DNA of 37,869 nt, taken from positions 1 through 37,869 of the forward strand of contig NZ_BAOP01000006.1 of NCBI RefSeq assembly GCF_000344135.1, given 5' to 3'. A model generated the notes under the pieces. The model searched no databases and was not told the DNA's origin. It was given only the letters and a program-made list of their open reading frames with translations. How positions within the stretch are numbered: the first letter of the stretch is position 1; each line of letters begins with the position of its first letter. This stretch comes from Gordonia malaquae NBRC 108250 (GTDB lineage Bacteria; Actinomycetota; Actinomycetes; Mycobacteriales; Mycobacteriaceae). Shown here in pieces: positions 20,241 to 27,618 of the stretch. The position numbers and the translations under genes were made by a program.

Positions 20241-20672
20241 ATGACTGTGACGCCCGTGTACCGAGTTTCGTCGACTTCCCGCGGCGGTGGTCGTGACGGC
20301 GAGGTGGTGTCCGACTCCGGTCGCATCGACCTGACTCTCGCTCCGCCGGTCGAGATGGGCGGCAACGGCGACGGCAGCAACCCCGAAGAGCTGTTCTCGG
20401 CCGGATGGGCCGCCTGTTTCATGGGCGCTCTTCGCCTGGTCTCGAAGAACGCGGGCGTCGCCGTGCCCGAGGGAACCGAGGTCCGTGTGACCGTCGGCAT
20501 CGGCAAGGACGACGCCGACGACGGTTTCGGATTGACCGGCGACATCGACGTGTACCTGCCGGGCCTCGACACCGCCCAGGCCAACGAACTCGCTCTCGCC
20601 GCACACGGCTTCTGCCCGTACTCGAAGGCCACTCGCGGCAACATCGTGAGCACTGTCACGTCTCGTGTGTGA
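20241..20672 (+). CDS. ohr: Organic hydroperoxide resistance protein, Ohr/OsmC family
   Basis: A 143-residue cytoplasmic thiol peroxidase that reduces organic hydroperoxides. It has the two family cysteines: C59 in FSAGWAACFMGAL, the peroxidatic one, and C125 in AHGFCPYSKATRGN, the resolving one. The active-site arginine lies in SRGGGRDGEV, near residue 18. Length and motifs fit Ohr rather than the longer OsmC. A strong AGGAGAG lies upstream of ATG 20241. No OhrR (MarR-type) regulator is adjacent, which is unusual since ohr is often next to it. Confidence 0.93.
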   Translation: MTVTPVYRVSSTSRGGGRDGEVVSDSGRIDLTLAPPVEMGGNGDGSNPEELFSAGWAACFMGALRLVSKNAGVAVPEGTEVRVTVGIGKDDADDGFGLTGDIDVYLPGLDTAQANELALAAHGFCPYSKATRGNIVSTVTSRV

Positions 20673-20728
20673 CGTACGTCCGCGGGTGTGACGCGCGTCG
20701 CGCCCGCGGACCGGTAGCGTGATCGAGT

Positions 20729-21187
20729 GTGAACACGTGGGCATGCGCAACAGGTATCGGACTCTTGGCGACGACGCTCGCCACCATCGCATTCGTCGTC
20801 TATCGACAGCGGGAGTCGACGATTCTCAAGCGCGACGCCGAACTCGCCCAGACGCTGCGTGATCTCGCGGCGGGCGACCCGGTCCGTCTCGCCGCTGTCG
20901 ACGAGTTCGAGACGGCCGTCTACAAGCGCCTGTTCTACACGGCCGAGGTCGGCCCCAAGGTTCGCAGTGCCGCGTGGGCTCTGCTCGGTGCAGTCCTGGC
21001 CGGATTCGGGGCACTGGCCCTCGACTCGCTCGACGGCACGGTCCCGATGATCATGTGGGGTGTGGTCCTCGCGGTGACGGTCATCTTCGTGCTCAGCGCA
21101 TTGGCCTTCGCCGCACTGGCTCTCTACGCCGCAGCGACCACGCCGCGGGTCACCTTCGTCGACGTGGACGCGTCGGACGAGGAATGA
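20729..21187 (+). CDS. Small membrane protein, unknown
   Basis: A 152-residue protein starting at GTG 20729. It has an N-terminal helix (residues 4-22), a charged cytoplasmic stretch (STILKRDAELAQTLRDLAAGDPVRLAAVDEFETAVYKRLF) and two further helices near residues 83-105 and 113-135. No family motif is recognised. Its stop overlaps the start of the next gene (ATGA at 21184-21187), so the two are translationally coupled and probably act together at the envelope. Confidence 0.72.
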   Translation: MNTWACATGIGLLATTLATIAFVVYRQRESTILKRDAELAQTLRDLAAGDPVRLAAVDEFETAVYKRLFYTAEVGPKVRSAAWALLGAVLAGFGALALDSLDGTVPMIMWGVVLAVTVIFVLSALAFAALALYAAATTPRVTFVDVDASDEE

Positions 21188-22650
21188 CCTCGCAGCGGGG
21201 AGCACTCCGATCCCGCCCGCTCATTGCGGGCGGAGTTCTCCTCGCCGTCGCGGCCCTGGTCGCATCCTCTGTCACGGTCGACCCGACGTCGCCCGGCATC
21301 ACGTCGGCACCCGACACTCCGGCGGTGACCGTCGTCGACGACCCTTCCGTTCCTTCATCCGTGCTCGTGAGTCGGACGCTGTTCGACTCGGCGTCCACGG
21401 CGGTCGTGCTGTCCGAGAATGCCGGCGACTCCGAGCGACGCAAAGCGATCGATGTGGCGTCGGCGAACAAGATCCCGGTGCTTCAGATCGACGATGCCGG
21501 ACCCGCACCGGTGGCCGCCGAGTTGTCCAGGCTCGACGTCGATCAGGTGATAGGAATCGGTCCCGGCTTGCCGGACCTCGGCGTTCCTGCCGCAGACTCG
21601 GAGTCGGCCACCGGGGCGATCCCCTCCGCGACGGCGACCGCCGACCGCCTCGTCCTGGTAGCGGGCGGCGTCGACGCGCTCGCCACCGCCGAAGCGGCCG
21701 GCGTCACCGCCGTGGGTGTGCCGATCGCGGATCCACGGTCGTCGGGAGAAGCCGTAGCCGCGTTGAAGGAAGACCCGGACCGTCCGGTCCTGGCGATCGG
21801 AGCGTTCGGGAACGAGAAGACCGCAGGCGACCGGATCGCCGCGGCGCGGACCGTCCCCGAGTTGCCGGGCGGCGGACAGATCGTCTTCCCCGGCCGTCGG
21901 ATGGTGGCGCTGTACGGCTCGCCCGGCGGTGCGGATCTCGGGCCGCTGGGTGCTCAAGGGATCGACGCGTCGATCCGGCGGATACGTCGCGTCGCCGAGC
22001 CGTACAAGCGGTTGTCGGACGAGACGGTAGTCCCCGCATTCGAGATCATCGTGACCGTCGCGTCTGCTGATCCCGGATACCAGGGCAAGTACACGAACAT
22101 CATCGACCCCGAGGTGATCCGGCCGTGGATCGACGCGGCAGGCAGAGCCGGCGTCTACGTGACCCTCGACCTCCAGCCTGGTCGCATGGATTTTCTGACG
22201 CAGGCCAAGATGTACCGCGATCTGTTGAAGGAACCGCACGTGGGACTGGCTCTCGACCCCGAGTGGCGTCTCAAGCCCAAACAGGTCCACCTGACTCAGA
22301 TCGGGTCCGTCGACCCCGCTGAGGTCAACAAGACTGCCGACTGGCTCGCCGACCTCGTACGGACTGAGAACCTGCCACAGAAGGTGTTCGTCCTTCACCA
22401 GTTCGATGCTGACATGCTCGGCGATCGGAGCCTGCTCGACACATCGCATCCCGAACTCGCGACAGTCATCCATGCAGACGGGCACGGCACTCCGACGGTC
22501 AAGCGCGCTACCTACGAGCGGATCGTCGACGGTCTGCCGCCGAACGTGTGGCTGGGGTGGAAGAACTTCTACAAGGAGGACAAGCCGATGTTCTCGCCGC
22601 GACAGACCCTCCGTGTGCGGCCCGAGCCCTGGTTCATCTCCTACCAGTGA
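21184..22650 (+). CDS. Exported two-domain protein, possible glycoside hydrolase-like barrel
   Basis: A 488-residue protein with an N-terminal signal or anchor helix (PLIAGGVLLAVAALVASSVTV). Residues 50-260 contain three repeated segments, such as TAVVLSENAGDSERRKAIDVASANKIPVLQI and DRPVLAIGAFGNEKTAGDRIAAART. They recall the cell-wall-binding type 2 repeat, a Rossmann-like unit that tracks the availability of a named item. Residues 290-488 look like a TIM-barrel half with acidic strand ends: GVYVTLDLQPGRMDFLTQ, HVGLALDPEWRLKP, KVFVLHQFDADML and NVWLGWKNFYKED. The Asp-Pro-Glu-Trp motif could be catalytic. The start is ATG 21184, overlapping the previous stop. No characterised relative is known to me, and the function is unknown. 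Confidence 0.75.
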   Translation: MTSQRGALRSRPLIAGGVLLAVAALVASSVTVDPTSPGITSAPDTPAVTVVDDPSVPSSVLVSRTLFDSASTAVVLSENAGDSERRKAIDVASANKIPVLQIDDAGPAPVAAELSRLDVDQVIGIGPGLPDLGVPAADSESATGAIPSATATADRLVLVAGGVDALATAEAAGVTAVGVPIADPRSSGEAVAALKEDPDRPVLAIGAFGNEKTAGDRIAAARTVPELPGGGQIVFPGRRMVALYGSPGGADLGPLGAQGIDASIRRIRRVAEPYKRLSDETVVPAFEIIVTVASADPGYQGKYTNIIDPEVIRPWIDAAGRAGVYVTLDLQPGRMDFLTQAKMYRDLLKEPHVGLALDPEWRLKPKQVHLTQIGSVDPAEVNKTADWLADLVRTENLPQKVFVLHQFDADMLGDRSLLDTSHPELATVIHADGHGTPTVKRATYERIVDGLPPNVWLGWKNFYKEDKPMFSPRQTLRVRPEPWFISYQ

Positions 22651-22702
22651 CGGCACCTGACCCGGTGCACTCAGGTTCATCTGGTGACCTCGCGAGGACG
22701 GC

Positions 22703-22741
22703 AATCGATTGACTATCGATAGACATCGATCGATAATCGAT
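22703..22741 (+). promoter_or_regulatory. ATCGAT palindrome cluster overlapping a sigma-A promoter
   Basis: ATCGAT occurs five times (22704, 22715, 22725, 22729 and 22736), including the longer palindrome CTATCGATAG at 22713-22722. Embedded in it are a -35 TTGACT (22709-22714) and a -10 GATAAT (22732-22737) with an ideal 17-nt spacer. The start point is predicted at about 22744, the A of the DUF2975 ATG, so the mRNA should be leaderless. The palindromes are the likely operator of the co-encoded XRE regulator, by position. Confidence 0.75.
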
Positions 22742-22743
22742 GC

Positions 22744-23232
22744 ATGGAACGACTCACAACCCTTGTCTACTGGCCGTCGAAGGCGGCCCTGGCGCTCCTG
22801 TTCGTCGGGGTCACCGTGCTGCAGACCCTCTCCTTTCCCGGGAAGTTCCGGTACATGCAGAGCATCGGGGAGATGAGCGTGGGCGAGCGGTGGACCGGCA
22901 CTGCTCTCGTCGCCTACGAGTTCCTCTGCCTGCAGGTAGTGCTCGTCGCGATCTGGGTCCTGCTCGGTCGGATCCGCCGCGACCGTATCTTCGACGAGTC
23001 GTCGTTTCGCTGGGTGGACGCCATCATCTGGGCGATCGTCGGAGCGGCGCTGCTCCCCGCGGGCCTGCTGGTCGCGCTGGCACTGTTCGGCGCTCTGGAC
23101 GACCCCGGGCTGCCGTTCCTGCTGACGATGGTCACTCTCGGGGGCCTTGTCCTGGCACTGCTCATGCTCGTGATGCGGTCGCTGCTGCGGCAGGCCACCA
23201 CGCTGCGCTCGGACATGGACGAGGTGATCTGA
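22744..23232 (+). CDS. DUF2975 family membrane protein
   Basis: A 162-residue protein with four hydrophobic segments. Helix 1 begins YWPSKAALALLFVGVTVLQTL, helix 2 is TALVAYEFLCLQVVLVAIWVLLGRIRRDRIFDESSFRWVD, and two more follow. The RIRRD-IFDESSFRWVDAI motif between helices 2 and 3 is characteristic of DUF2975. These proteins nearly always occur with a tiny XRE-type regulator, as here, but their biochemical role is not established. The ATG has no Shine-Dalgarno sequence and coincides with the predicted transcription start. Confidence 0.88.
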   Translation: MERLTTLVYWPSKAALALLFVGVTVLQTLSFPGKFRYMQSIGEMSVGERWTGTALVAYEFLCLQVVLVAIWVLLGRIRRDRIFDESSFRWVDAIIWAIVGAALLPAGLLVALALFGALDDPGLPFLLTMVTLGGLVLALLMLVMRSLLRQATTLRSDMDEVI

Positions 23233-23233
23233 C

Positions 23234-23440
23234 GTGCCGATCGTCGTCCGCATCGACCTGGAACTCGCGCGACGGAAGATGAGCGTCGCGGAGTTCGCCG
23301 ACGCGGTAGGGCTCACGCCGGCCAACGTCGCCGTGCTCAAGAACGGGCGTGCCAAGGCGATCCGGTTCTCCACCCTCGACGCGATCTGCCGTGTGCTCGA
23401 ATGTCAGCCGGGGGACATCCTCCAGTGGGTCGACGAATAG
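23234..23440 (+). CDS. XRE/Cro-CI family mini-regulator (YozG-like)
   Basis: A 68-residue single-domain helix-turn-helix protein. Residues 15-60 contain the pattern RRKMSVAEFADAVGLTPANVAVLKNGRAKAIRFSTLDAICRVLECQPGDIL, typical of the small regulator partner of DUF2975. GTG 23234 begins one base after the DUF2975 stop, so translation is coupled. It probably binds the ATCGAT palindromes upstream of the pair and represses its own operon; this is inferred from layout and from the known pairing. Confidence 0.9.
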   Translation: MPIVVRIDLELARRKMSVAEFADAVGLTPANVAVLKNGRAKAIRFSTLDAICRVLECQPGDILQWVDE

Positions 23441-23503
23441 GGTCCCGTCGATCCCGGAAACCTCTCCTGGCCAGGCGATTTAATAGTTCATGCATGCTCG
23501 TTG

Positions 23504-23509
23504 TAGGCT
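23504..23509 (+). promoter_or_regulatory. Possible -10 element for tRNA-Pro
   Basis: TAGGCT lies 15 nt before the tRNA 5' end, in a locally AT-rich stretch. No good -35 is seen. Confidence 0.3.
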
Positions 23510-23524
23510 GTATCAGGTTGCACA

Positions 23525-23598
<74 letters not shown>

Positions 23599-23620
23599 CG
23601 CTAGGTTGAGATAGCAGTTT

Positions 23621-23654
23621 GAGGCCCTGGCCGGAGAAGTCCGGTCGGGGCCTC
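23621..23654 (+). terminator. Terminator after tRNA-Pro
   Basis: GAGGCCCTGGCCGGA (23621-23635) pairs with 23640-23654 through 15 bp, two of them G-U, with a 4-nt loop. It is followed by the pyrimidine-rich ACTCGTTTCTTC. Confidence 0.8.
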
Positions 23655-23673
23655 ACTCGTTTCTTCGACAGTG

Positions 23674-23722
23674 AACGTTGGCGACGATTTCCGGTCCCAC
23701 GCCGGAAATCGTCGCCAACGTT
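23674..23722. repeat. 21-bp perfect inverted repeat
   Basis: Positions 23674-23694 are the exact reverse complement of 23702-23722, with a 7-nt loop. It lies between tRNA-Pro with its own terminator and the 3' end of the convergent siderophore ATPase gene. It may terminate the ABC operon from the minus side, but it lacks a T-run and is longer than needed. It could also be a dispersed palindromic element. Confidence 0.75.
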
Positions 23723-23731
23723 GGCATGCAG

Positions 23732-24520
23732 TCAGCCGGTGGAGACGGCGTCGTTCACCGGTAGACCCGCATAGACGGCCACGGGGACGCCCTCGATGCG
23801 ATGAACGCGCACCGTGGTGCCGAAGATGCTCGACAGCAACTCGGAGTCCATGATCTCGTCCGGCGTGCCGGAGGCGACGATCGTGCCCTTCTCGAGGACG
23901 ACGATCCGATCGGCGTATGCGGCGGCGAAGTTGAGGTCGTGGACGACGACGATGATCGTCTTGCCCAAGCTGTCGGCGGTGCGGCGGAGCTGATCCATCA
24001 TCCGCACCTGATGCCGCATGTCGAGATTGTTGAGCGGCTCGTCGAGCAGGATCACGTCGGTGTCCTGGGCGAGGGTCATCGCGACGTAGGCGCGCTGACG
24101 CTGTCCGCCGGACAGTTCGTCGAGGAAACGATCGGCGAGTTCGTCGAGATTGAGGAACGAGATGGCGGCGGCGATCTTGGTCTCGTCCTCGGTCGTCAAT
24201 CGACCGCGGCTGTGCGGAAAACGACCGAAGGCGACCAGATCGCGGACGGAGAGCCGCGCGTTCACCGAGTTCTCCTGCCGGAGGATCGCGAGCCTGCGTG
24301 CGAGCTCAGTCGTCTTGTACTTGCCGATCGGCACCCCATCGAGCGTCGCCTCACCCGACGTCGAGTCGAGGAGCCTGCCGAGAATTGTCAGCAGGGTCGA
24401 CTTGCCTGCCCCGTTCGGCCCGACGAGTGCCGTCACACCGCCGCGTGGGAACTCGCCGGACACCGGTCCGAGGACCGTGGTTTCCGCGTACTTCTTGGTG
24501 AGGTCGGAGAACTCGATCAC
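23732..24520 (-). CDS. Iron-siderophore ABC transporter ATP-binding protein
   Basis: A 262-residue FecE/FhuC-type cytoplasmic ATPase. Walker A is GPNGAGKST, the signature is LSGGQRQRAYVAMTLAQD, Walker B is VILLDEPLNNLD and the H-loop is VVVHDLNFAAAYADRI. The segment ENSVNARLSVRDLVAFGRFPHSRGRLT matches the branch serving catecholate siderophores (CeuD/YclP/FatE-like). Its ATG overlaps the upstream permease stop by 4 nt. It is the last gene of the binding protein/permease/permease/ATPase operon. Confidence 0.92.
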   Translation of the reverse strand: MIEFSDLTKKYAETTVLGPVSGEFPRGGVTALVGPNGAGKSTLLTILGRLLDSTSGEATLDGVPIGKYKTTELARRLAILRQENSVNARLSVRDLVAFGRFPHSRGRLTTEDETKIAAAISFLNLDELADRFLDELSGGQRQRAYVAMTLAQDTDVILLDEPLNNLDMRHQVRMMDQLRRTADSLGKTIIVVVHDLNFAAAYADRIVVLEKGTIVASGTPDEIMDSELLSSIFGTTVRVHRIEGVPVAVYAGLPVNDAVSTG

Positions 24521-25545
24521 GATGACTTCCTCAGTAGTAGGACGGCGAGGAACACGATGCCGCCGACGAACTCGATCAGCACGGTCAGCTGACCGCTCGC
24601 GTAGAAGATGTTGTGGAGCACGAACTGTCCGGCGGCGAGCATCGTGACGCCGATGAGGAAGGCCATCGGCAGCGTCGCGCGGTGCCGCCAGTCGCCTGCG
24701 AACTCGTACGCGAGCGTCGCGACGATGAACCCGAAGAACGTCAGGGGTCCGACGAGTGCCGTCGACACCGACACGAGCAGTGCGATCAGGACCAACGCGA
24801 GGGTCAGTTCGCGTTTGTGGTCGACGCCGAGGCCCGTCGCCGACTCGCGCCCGAGCAGGACGACGTCGTACACGTGTCTGCGCCGCCAGACGATCACACC
24901 GACTACCAGGCAGATCACCGCGGCGATGGGCAGCAGCTCGACGTTGACCGATCCGAGACGGCCGAAGAGTTTGATCGAAAGCGCGTCGAAGTCGGTCGGC
25001 GACAGCAGTCGCTGCAGGAACTCGGAGACCGCGCGGAACGCGAGGCCGATCACGACACCGGCGAGGAGCAGCAGGAACAGGCTGGAGAAGCGCCCCGAGA
25101 ACAACCAGCGGTAGAGCACGGCGGCGAACAGGACCATCGTCAGCGTCTGGAACAGGAACTGCGGCACCGTGTCGGAGTTGTCGACGAACTTGGCGCCGAC
25201 GACTGCGACACCGACCGTCTGGATGAGCACGTACAGCGAGTCGAGCCCGATGATCGACGGCGTGAGAATCCGGTTGTGGGTCACCGTGTGGAACAGCACG
25301 GTGGCGACCGCCTGGCAGTACGCGGCCAGCAGGATCGCCGCGACGGTGCGGAGACGCCGCTGGAACGAACTGTTCCCGAATCGGAAGTCCCAGCGCAGGA
25401 CGTCGTCGGCACCGGTCCGCAGCATCAGATAGAGGCAGACGGCAGCGACGGCGAGCACGCCCGCCACGACGAGACGTGACTTCCAGCCGAAGCGGCTCGA
25501 CGCAGTCGTCACAGCGGGTGCGGCGGTGGCGTCAGAGAGCGACAC
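24517..25545 (-). CDS. Iron-siderophore ABC transporter permease 2 (FecCD family)
   Basis: A 342-residue inner-membrane permease with about nine or ten helices (VVAGVLAVAAVCLYLML, ...LAAYCQAVATVLFHTVTHNRILTPSIIGLDSLYVLIQTVGVAVVGAKF). The motif ILTPSIIGLDSLYVLIQ and the later GRESATGLGVDHKRELTLALVLIALLVSVSTALVGPLTFFGFIVATLAYE are hallmarks of the CeuC/YclO-type subunit. It overlaps permease 1 by 14 nt upstream and the ATPase gene by 4 nt downstream, so the three are tightly coupled. Confidence 0.92.
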   Translation of the reverse strand: MSLSDATAAPAVTTASSRFGWKSRLVVAGVLAVAAVCLYLMLRTGADDVLRWDFRFGNSSFQRRLRTVAAILLAAYCQAVATVLFHTVTHNRILTPSIIGLDSLYVLIQTVGVAVVGAKFVDNSDTVPQFLFQTLTMVLFAAVLYRWLFSGRFSSLFLLLLAGVVIGLAFRAVSEFLQRLLSPTDFDALSIKLFGRLGSVNVELLPIAAVICLVVGVIVWRRRHVYDVVLLGRESATGLGVDHKRELTLALVLIALLVSVSTALVGPLTFFGFIVATLAYEFAGDWRHRATLPMAFLIGVTMLAAGQFVLHNIFYASGQLTVLIEFVGGIVFLAVLLLRKSS

Positions 25546-26551
25546 TGGTCCTCCTCGAGAAGATCAGGGCGAGGAACACGACGGCGCCGATCACGCCCAT
25601 CACGACAGAGGTGGGGATCTCCATGGGGCGGACGACAACACGCCCGATGAGGTCACAACCGATGATGAGAACTGTGGAGAGCAGCGCGATCGCCGGCAGG
25701 TTCGACCGCAGGTCGTCGCCGCGGACGGCGCTGACCATGTTCGGGACGATCAGGCCGAGGAACGGCATGAACCCGACCACCACACTGGTGACACCCGAGG
25801 CGAGTGCCACCATGGCGACACCGAGCCCGACGGTCGCACCGTAGTTCAACCCGAGGCTCGTGGCGACGTCTTTGCCGAGCCCCGCGATCGTGAAGTAGTT
25901 CGCGAGCGCGTACGACGCGACGGCGATCACCAGGACCGCCCACAACGGTTCGTAGAAGCCGCGGACGATGTGCGAGAAGCCGCCGGACCGCCACGCGACA
26001 ACCGCCTGAAGCAGGTTGTTCTGGATTGCGAGGAGCGTGGACGCGGAGGCGACGACGGCGCCGAGCATGAGACCGACGAGAGGCACGATGGCGGACCGCC
26101 GTGCTCGGATGCGGTTGATGATGCCGAGGAAGATCAGCGTTCCGACGAGTGCCGTGGCCGAGGCTACGAGCATGCGGACCAGCGGCGGGGCGCCTGGAAT
26201 CCAGAGGAGACAGGCCAGGACGCCGAGCCCGGCCCATTCGGCGGTTCCGGCGGTCGTCGGCTCCACGAACCTGTTCTGAGTCAGGCGCTGCATGATGACG
26301 CCGGAGAAGCTCATGGCGATGCCCGCGAGGATCAGCGCGAGGGTGCGGGGGACGCGCGAGATGAAGAACATCCGCCACATCTCGCTGTCTCCGGTGGCCA
26401 GGCCGCCGACGGTGATCCGGTACTCGCCGATCATCAGCGAGCCCACGACCAGGGCCGCGGTCGCGGTGATCAGCGCGGGCATGGCGAAACGCCTCACCGG
26501 CGACACCGATGTGGGTGTCGCCGGTGAGGCGGTGTCAGACGTGGTGACCAC
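25532..26551 (-). CDS. Iron-siderophore ABC transporter permease 1 (FecCD family)
   Basis: A 339-residue inner-membrane permease. The FecCD signature RVPRTLALILAGIAMSFSGVIMQRLTQNRFVEPTTAGTAEWAGLG is clear near residues 65-110, with VGFMPFLGLIVPNMVSAVRGDDLRSNLP near the ATPase-docking loop. I place the start at GTG 26551, 4 nt after the stop of the binding-protein gene. An ATG at 26482, just before the first helix, is the alternative. The frame is open much further upstream, but that part overlaps the binding-protein gene and has nonsense-like composition. Confidence 0.88.
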   Translation of the reverse strand: MVTTSDTASPATPTSVSPVRRFAMPALITATAALVVGSLMIGEYRITVGGLATGDSEMWRMFFISRVPRTLALILAGIAMSFSGVIMQRLTQNRFVEPTTAGTAEWAGLGVLACLLWIPGAPPLVRMLVASATALVGTLIFLGIINRIRARRSAIVPLVGLMLGAVVASASTLLAIQNNLLQAVVAWRSGGFSHIVRGFYEPLWAVLVIAVASYALANYFTIAGLGKDVATSLGLNYGATVGLGVAMVALASGVTSVVVGFMPFLGLIVPNMVSAVRGDDLRSNLPAIALLSTVLIIGCDLIGRVVVRPMEIPTSVVMGVIGAVVFLALIFSRRTSVAL

Positions 26552-26555
26552 AGGA

Positions 26556-27545
26556 CTACTTCTGGCCGCCCATGGTCTTGGCGATCGTGTCGTAGTTCTC
26601 GCCGTAGCACTGGATGCCTTCACGCAGGTAGAAACCCGGGTCGAGGTAGACGATCTGGTTCTTCGTCGTGAACTCGGTGTTCTTGAACGCGTCCTGTGCG
26701 GCGAACACCGCAGAAGCCGGCTGCGGCTTGGAACCGTCCTCCGGCTCGACGGCGGCGTCACGGTCCATCACGATGACCCACTGGGGGTTGGCCTGGGCGA
26801 TCGCCTCGGGAGTCAGGCCCGAGTTCTGATGGTGGTCGCCGCCCTGACCTGCGAAGACGTCCTTGAGATTGAGGGGCTCGGTGAGCGGGCTCATGCGCTT
26901 GGCGCCATTGTCGATCTTGCCGCCGTTGACGATCGACAGGAACACCGTCTGGCCGTTCGTCGCCTTCTTGGCCGCGTCGAGCTTGGCGTTGAAGTCGGCG
27001 ATGATCTGCTTAGCCTGATCCTCCTTGCCGAAGATCTTGCCGAGGGTCTCGGTCTGGGCGATCATCGCGGCGACGCGACCGTTCGGTGCGTCATCGCTTG
27101 CGGAGATGTCGATGAATGCGCCGTCGGACTCGTCGGCGATCTTCTTGAGTTCGGCTTCATGCTTCGAGAAGCGGTAGCCGCCGATGATCAGGTCGGGCTG
27201 GACGTCGGCGATGACGTCGAACTTCGGCTCCGAGTGGACGCCGACGTCCTTGATGTCGTTGTCGTCGATCCATTCGCCGAGGTGCTGCTTCGAGTACAGC
27301 TGCTTGGGAATTGCGACGGGCGTGACGCCGAACGCCTTGAGCGTCTCGGCACTCGTGTTGTCGAGCGCGACGACGCGGGTCGGGTTGACGGGGACGTCGA
27401 CGTCGCCCTTGTTGGTGCTGACGGTGATCGTCTCGCCGGACGCGGACGCCTCGTCGGCGGTGGTCGAGCACGCGCTGAGTGCGAGGCTTCCTGCGAGTAC
27501 CACTGCTGCCGCGGTCGCGGCAGTGCGCATTCTCGTGAACTTCAT
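26556..27545 (-). CDS. Iron-siderophore ABC transporter substrate-binding lipoprotein
   Basis: A 329-residue exported binding protein of the FepB/CeuE (helical backbone) type. The lipobox SLALSAC places the lipidated cysteine at residue 26. Conserved features are PTRVVALDNTSAETLKAFGV, DVIADVQPDLIIGGYRFSKH, MIAQTETLGKIFGKEDQAKQII and the C-terminal NQIVYLDPGFYLREGIQCY. ATG 27545 is used because GGAGGAAG precedes it. An in-frame upstream start would extend into the promoter. It opens the four-gene uptake operon beneath a DtxR-type iron box. The ligand is likely a catecholate or mixed siderophore, by family. Confidence 0.92.
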   Translation of the reverse strand: MKFTRMRTAATAAAVVLAGSLALSACSTTADEASASGETITVSTNKGDVDVPVNPTRVVALDNTSAETLKAFGVTPVAIPKQLYSKQHLGEWIDDNDIKDVGVHSEPKFDVIADVQPDLIIGGYRFSKHEAELKKIADESDGAFIDISASDDAPNGRVAAMIAQTETLGKIFGKEDQAKQIIADFNAKLDAAKKATNGQTVFLSIVNGGKIDNGAKRMSPLTEPLNLKDVFAGQGGDHHQNSGLTPEAIAQANPQWVIVMDRDAAVEPEDGSKPQPASAVFAAQDAFKNTEFTTKNQIVYLDPGFYLREGIQCYGENYDTIAKTMGGQK

Positions 27546-27562
27546 GATTCTTCCTCCGGGCG

Positions 27563-27583
27563 TTAAAGGTAACGCAAACCTAA
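27563..27583 (-). promoter_or_regulatory. DtxR/IdeR-type iron box upstream of the siderophore operon
   Basis: Read on the minus strand, the 19-bp core begins TTAGGTTTGCGTTACC. It matches the IdeR/DtxR consensus TTAGGTTAGSCTAACCTAA at about 14 of 19 positions. It lies 18 nt upstream of the lipoprotein start and just downstream of a TACACT -10 (27587-27592), where iron-loaded repressor would block transcription. Confidence 0.75.
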
Positions 27584-27597
27584 CATAGTGTAGGTTT
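27576..27597. promoter_or_regulatory. Second inverted repeat overlapping the -10
   Basis: AAACCTA (27576-27582) and TAGGTTT (27591-27597) form a perfect 7-bp inverted repeat with an 8-nt gap. It shares a half-site with the iron box and covers the -10. It may be a second DtxR half-site pair, allowing two dimers to bind on offset faces. Confidence 0.5.
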
Positions 27598-27618
27598 ACC
27601 AACTTGCCCGGCCGAGAA

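Noticed and set aside
25526..26527. Plus-strand frame opposite the siderophore permease
   Set aside because: Extreme Asp/Arg/Glu/Gly bias and no motif; the opposite strand encodes an unmistakable FecCD permease.
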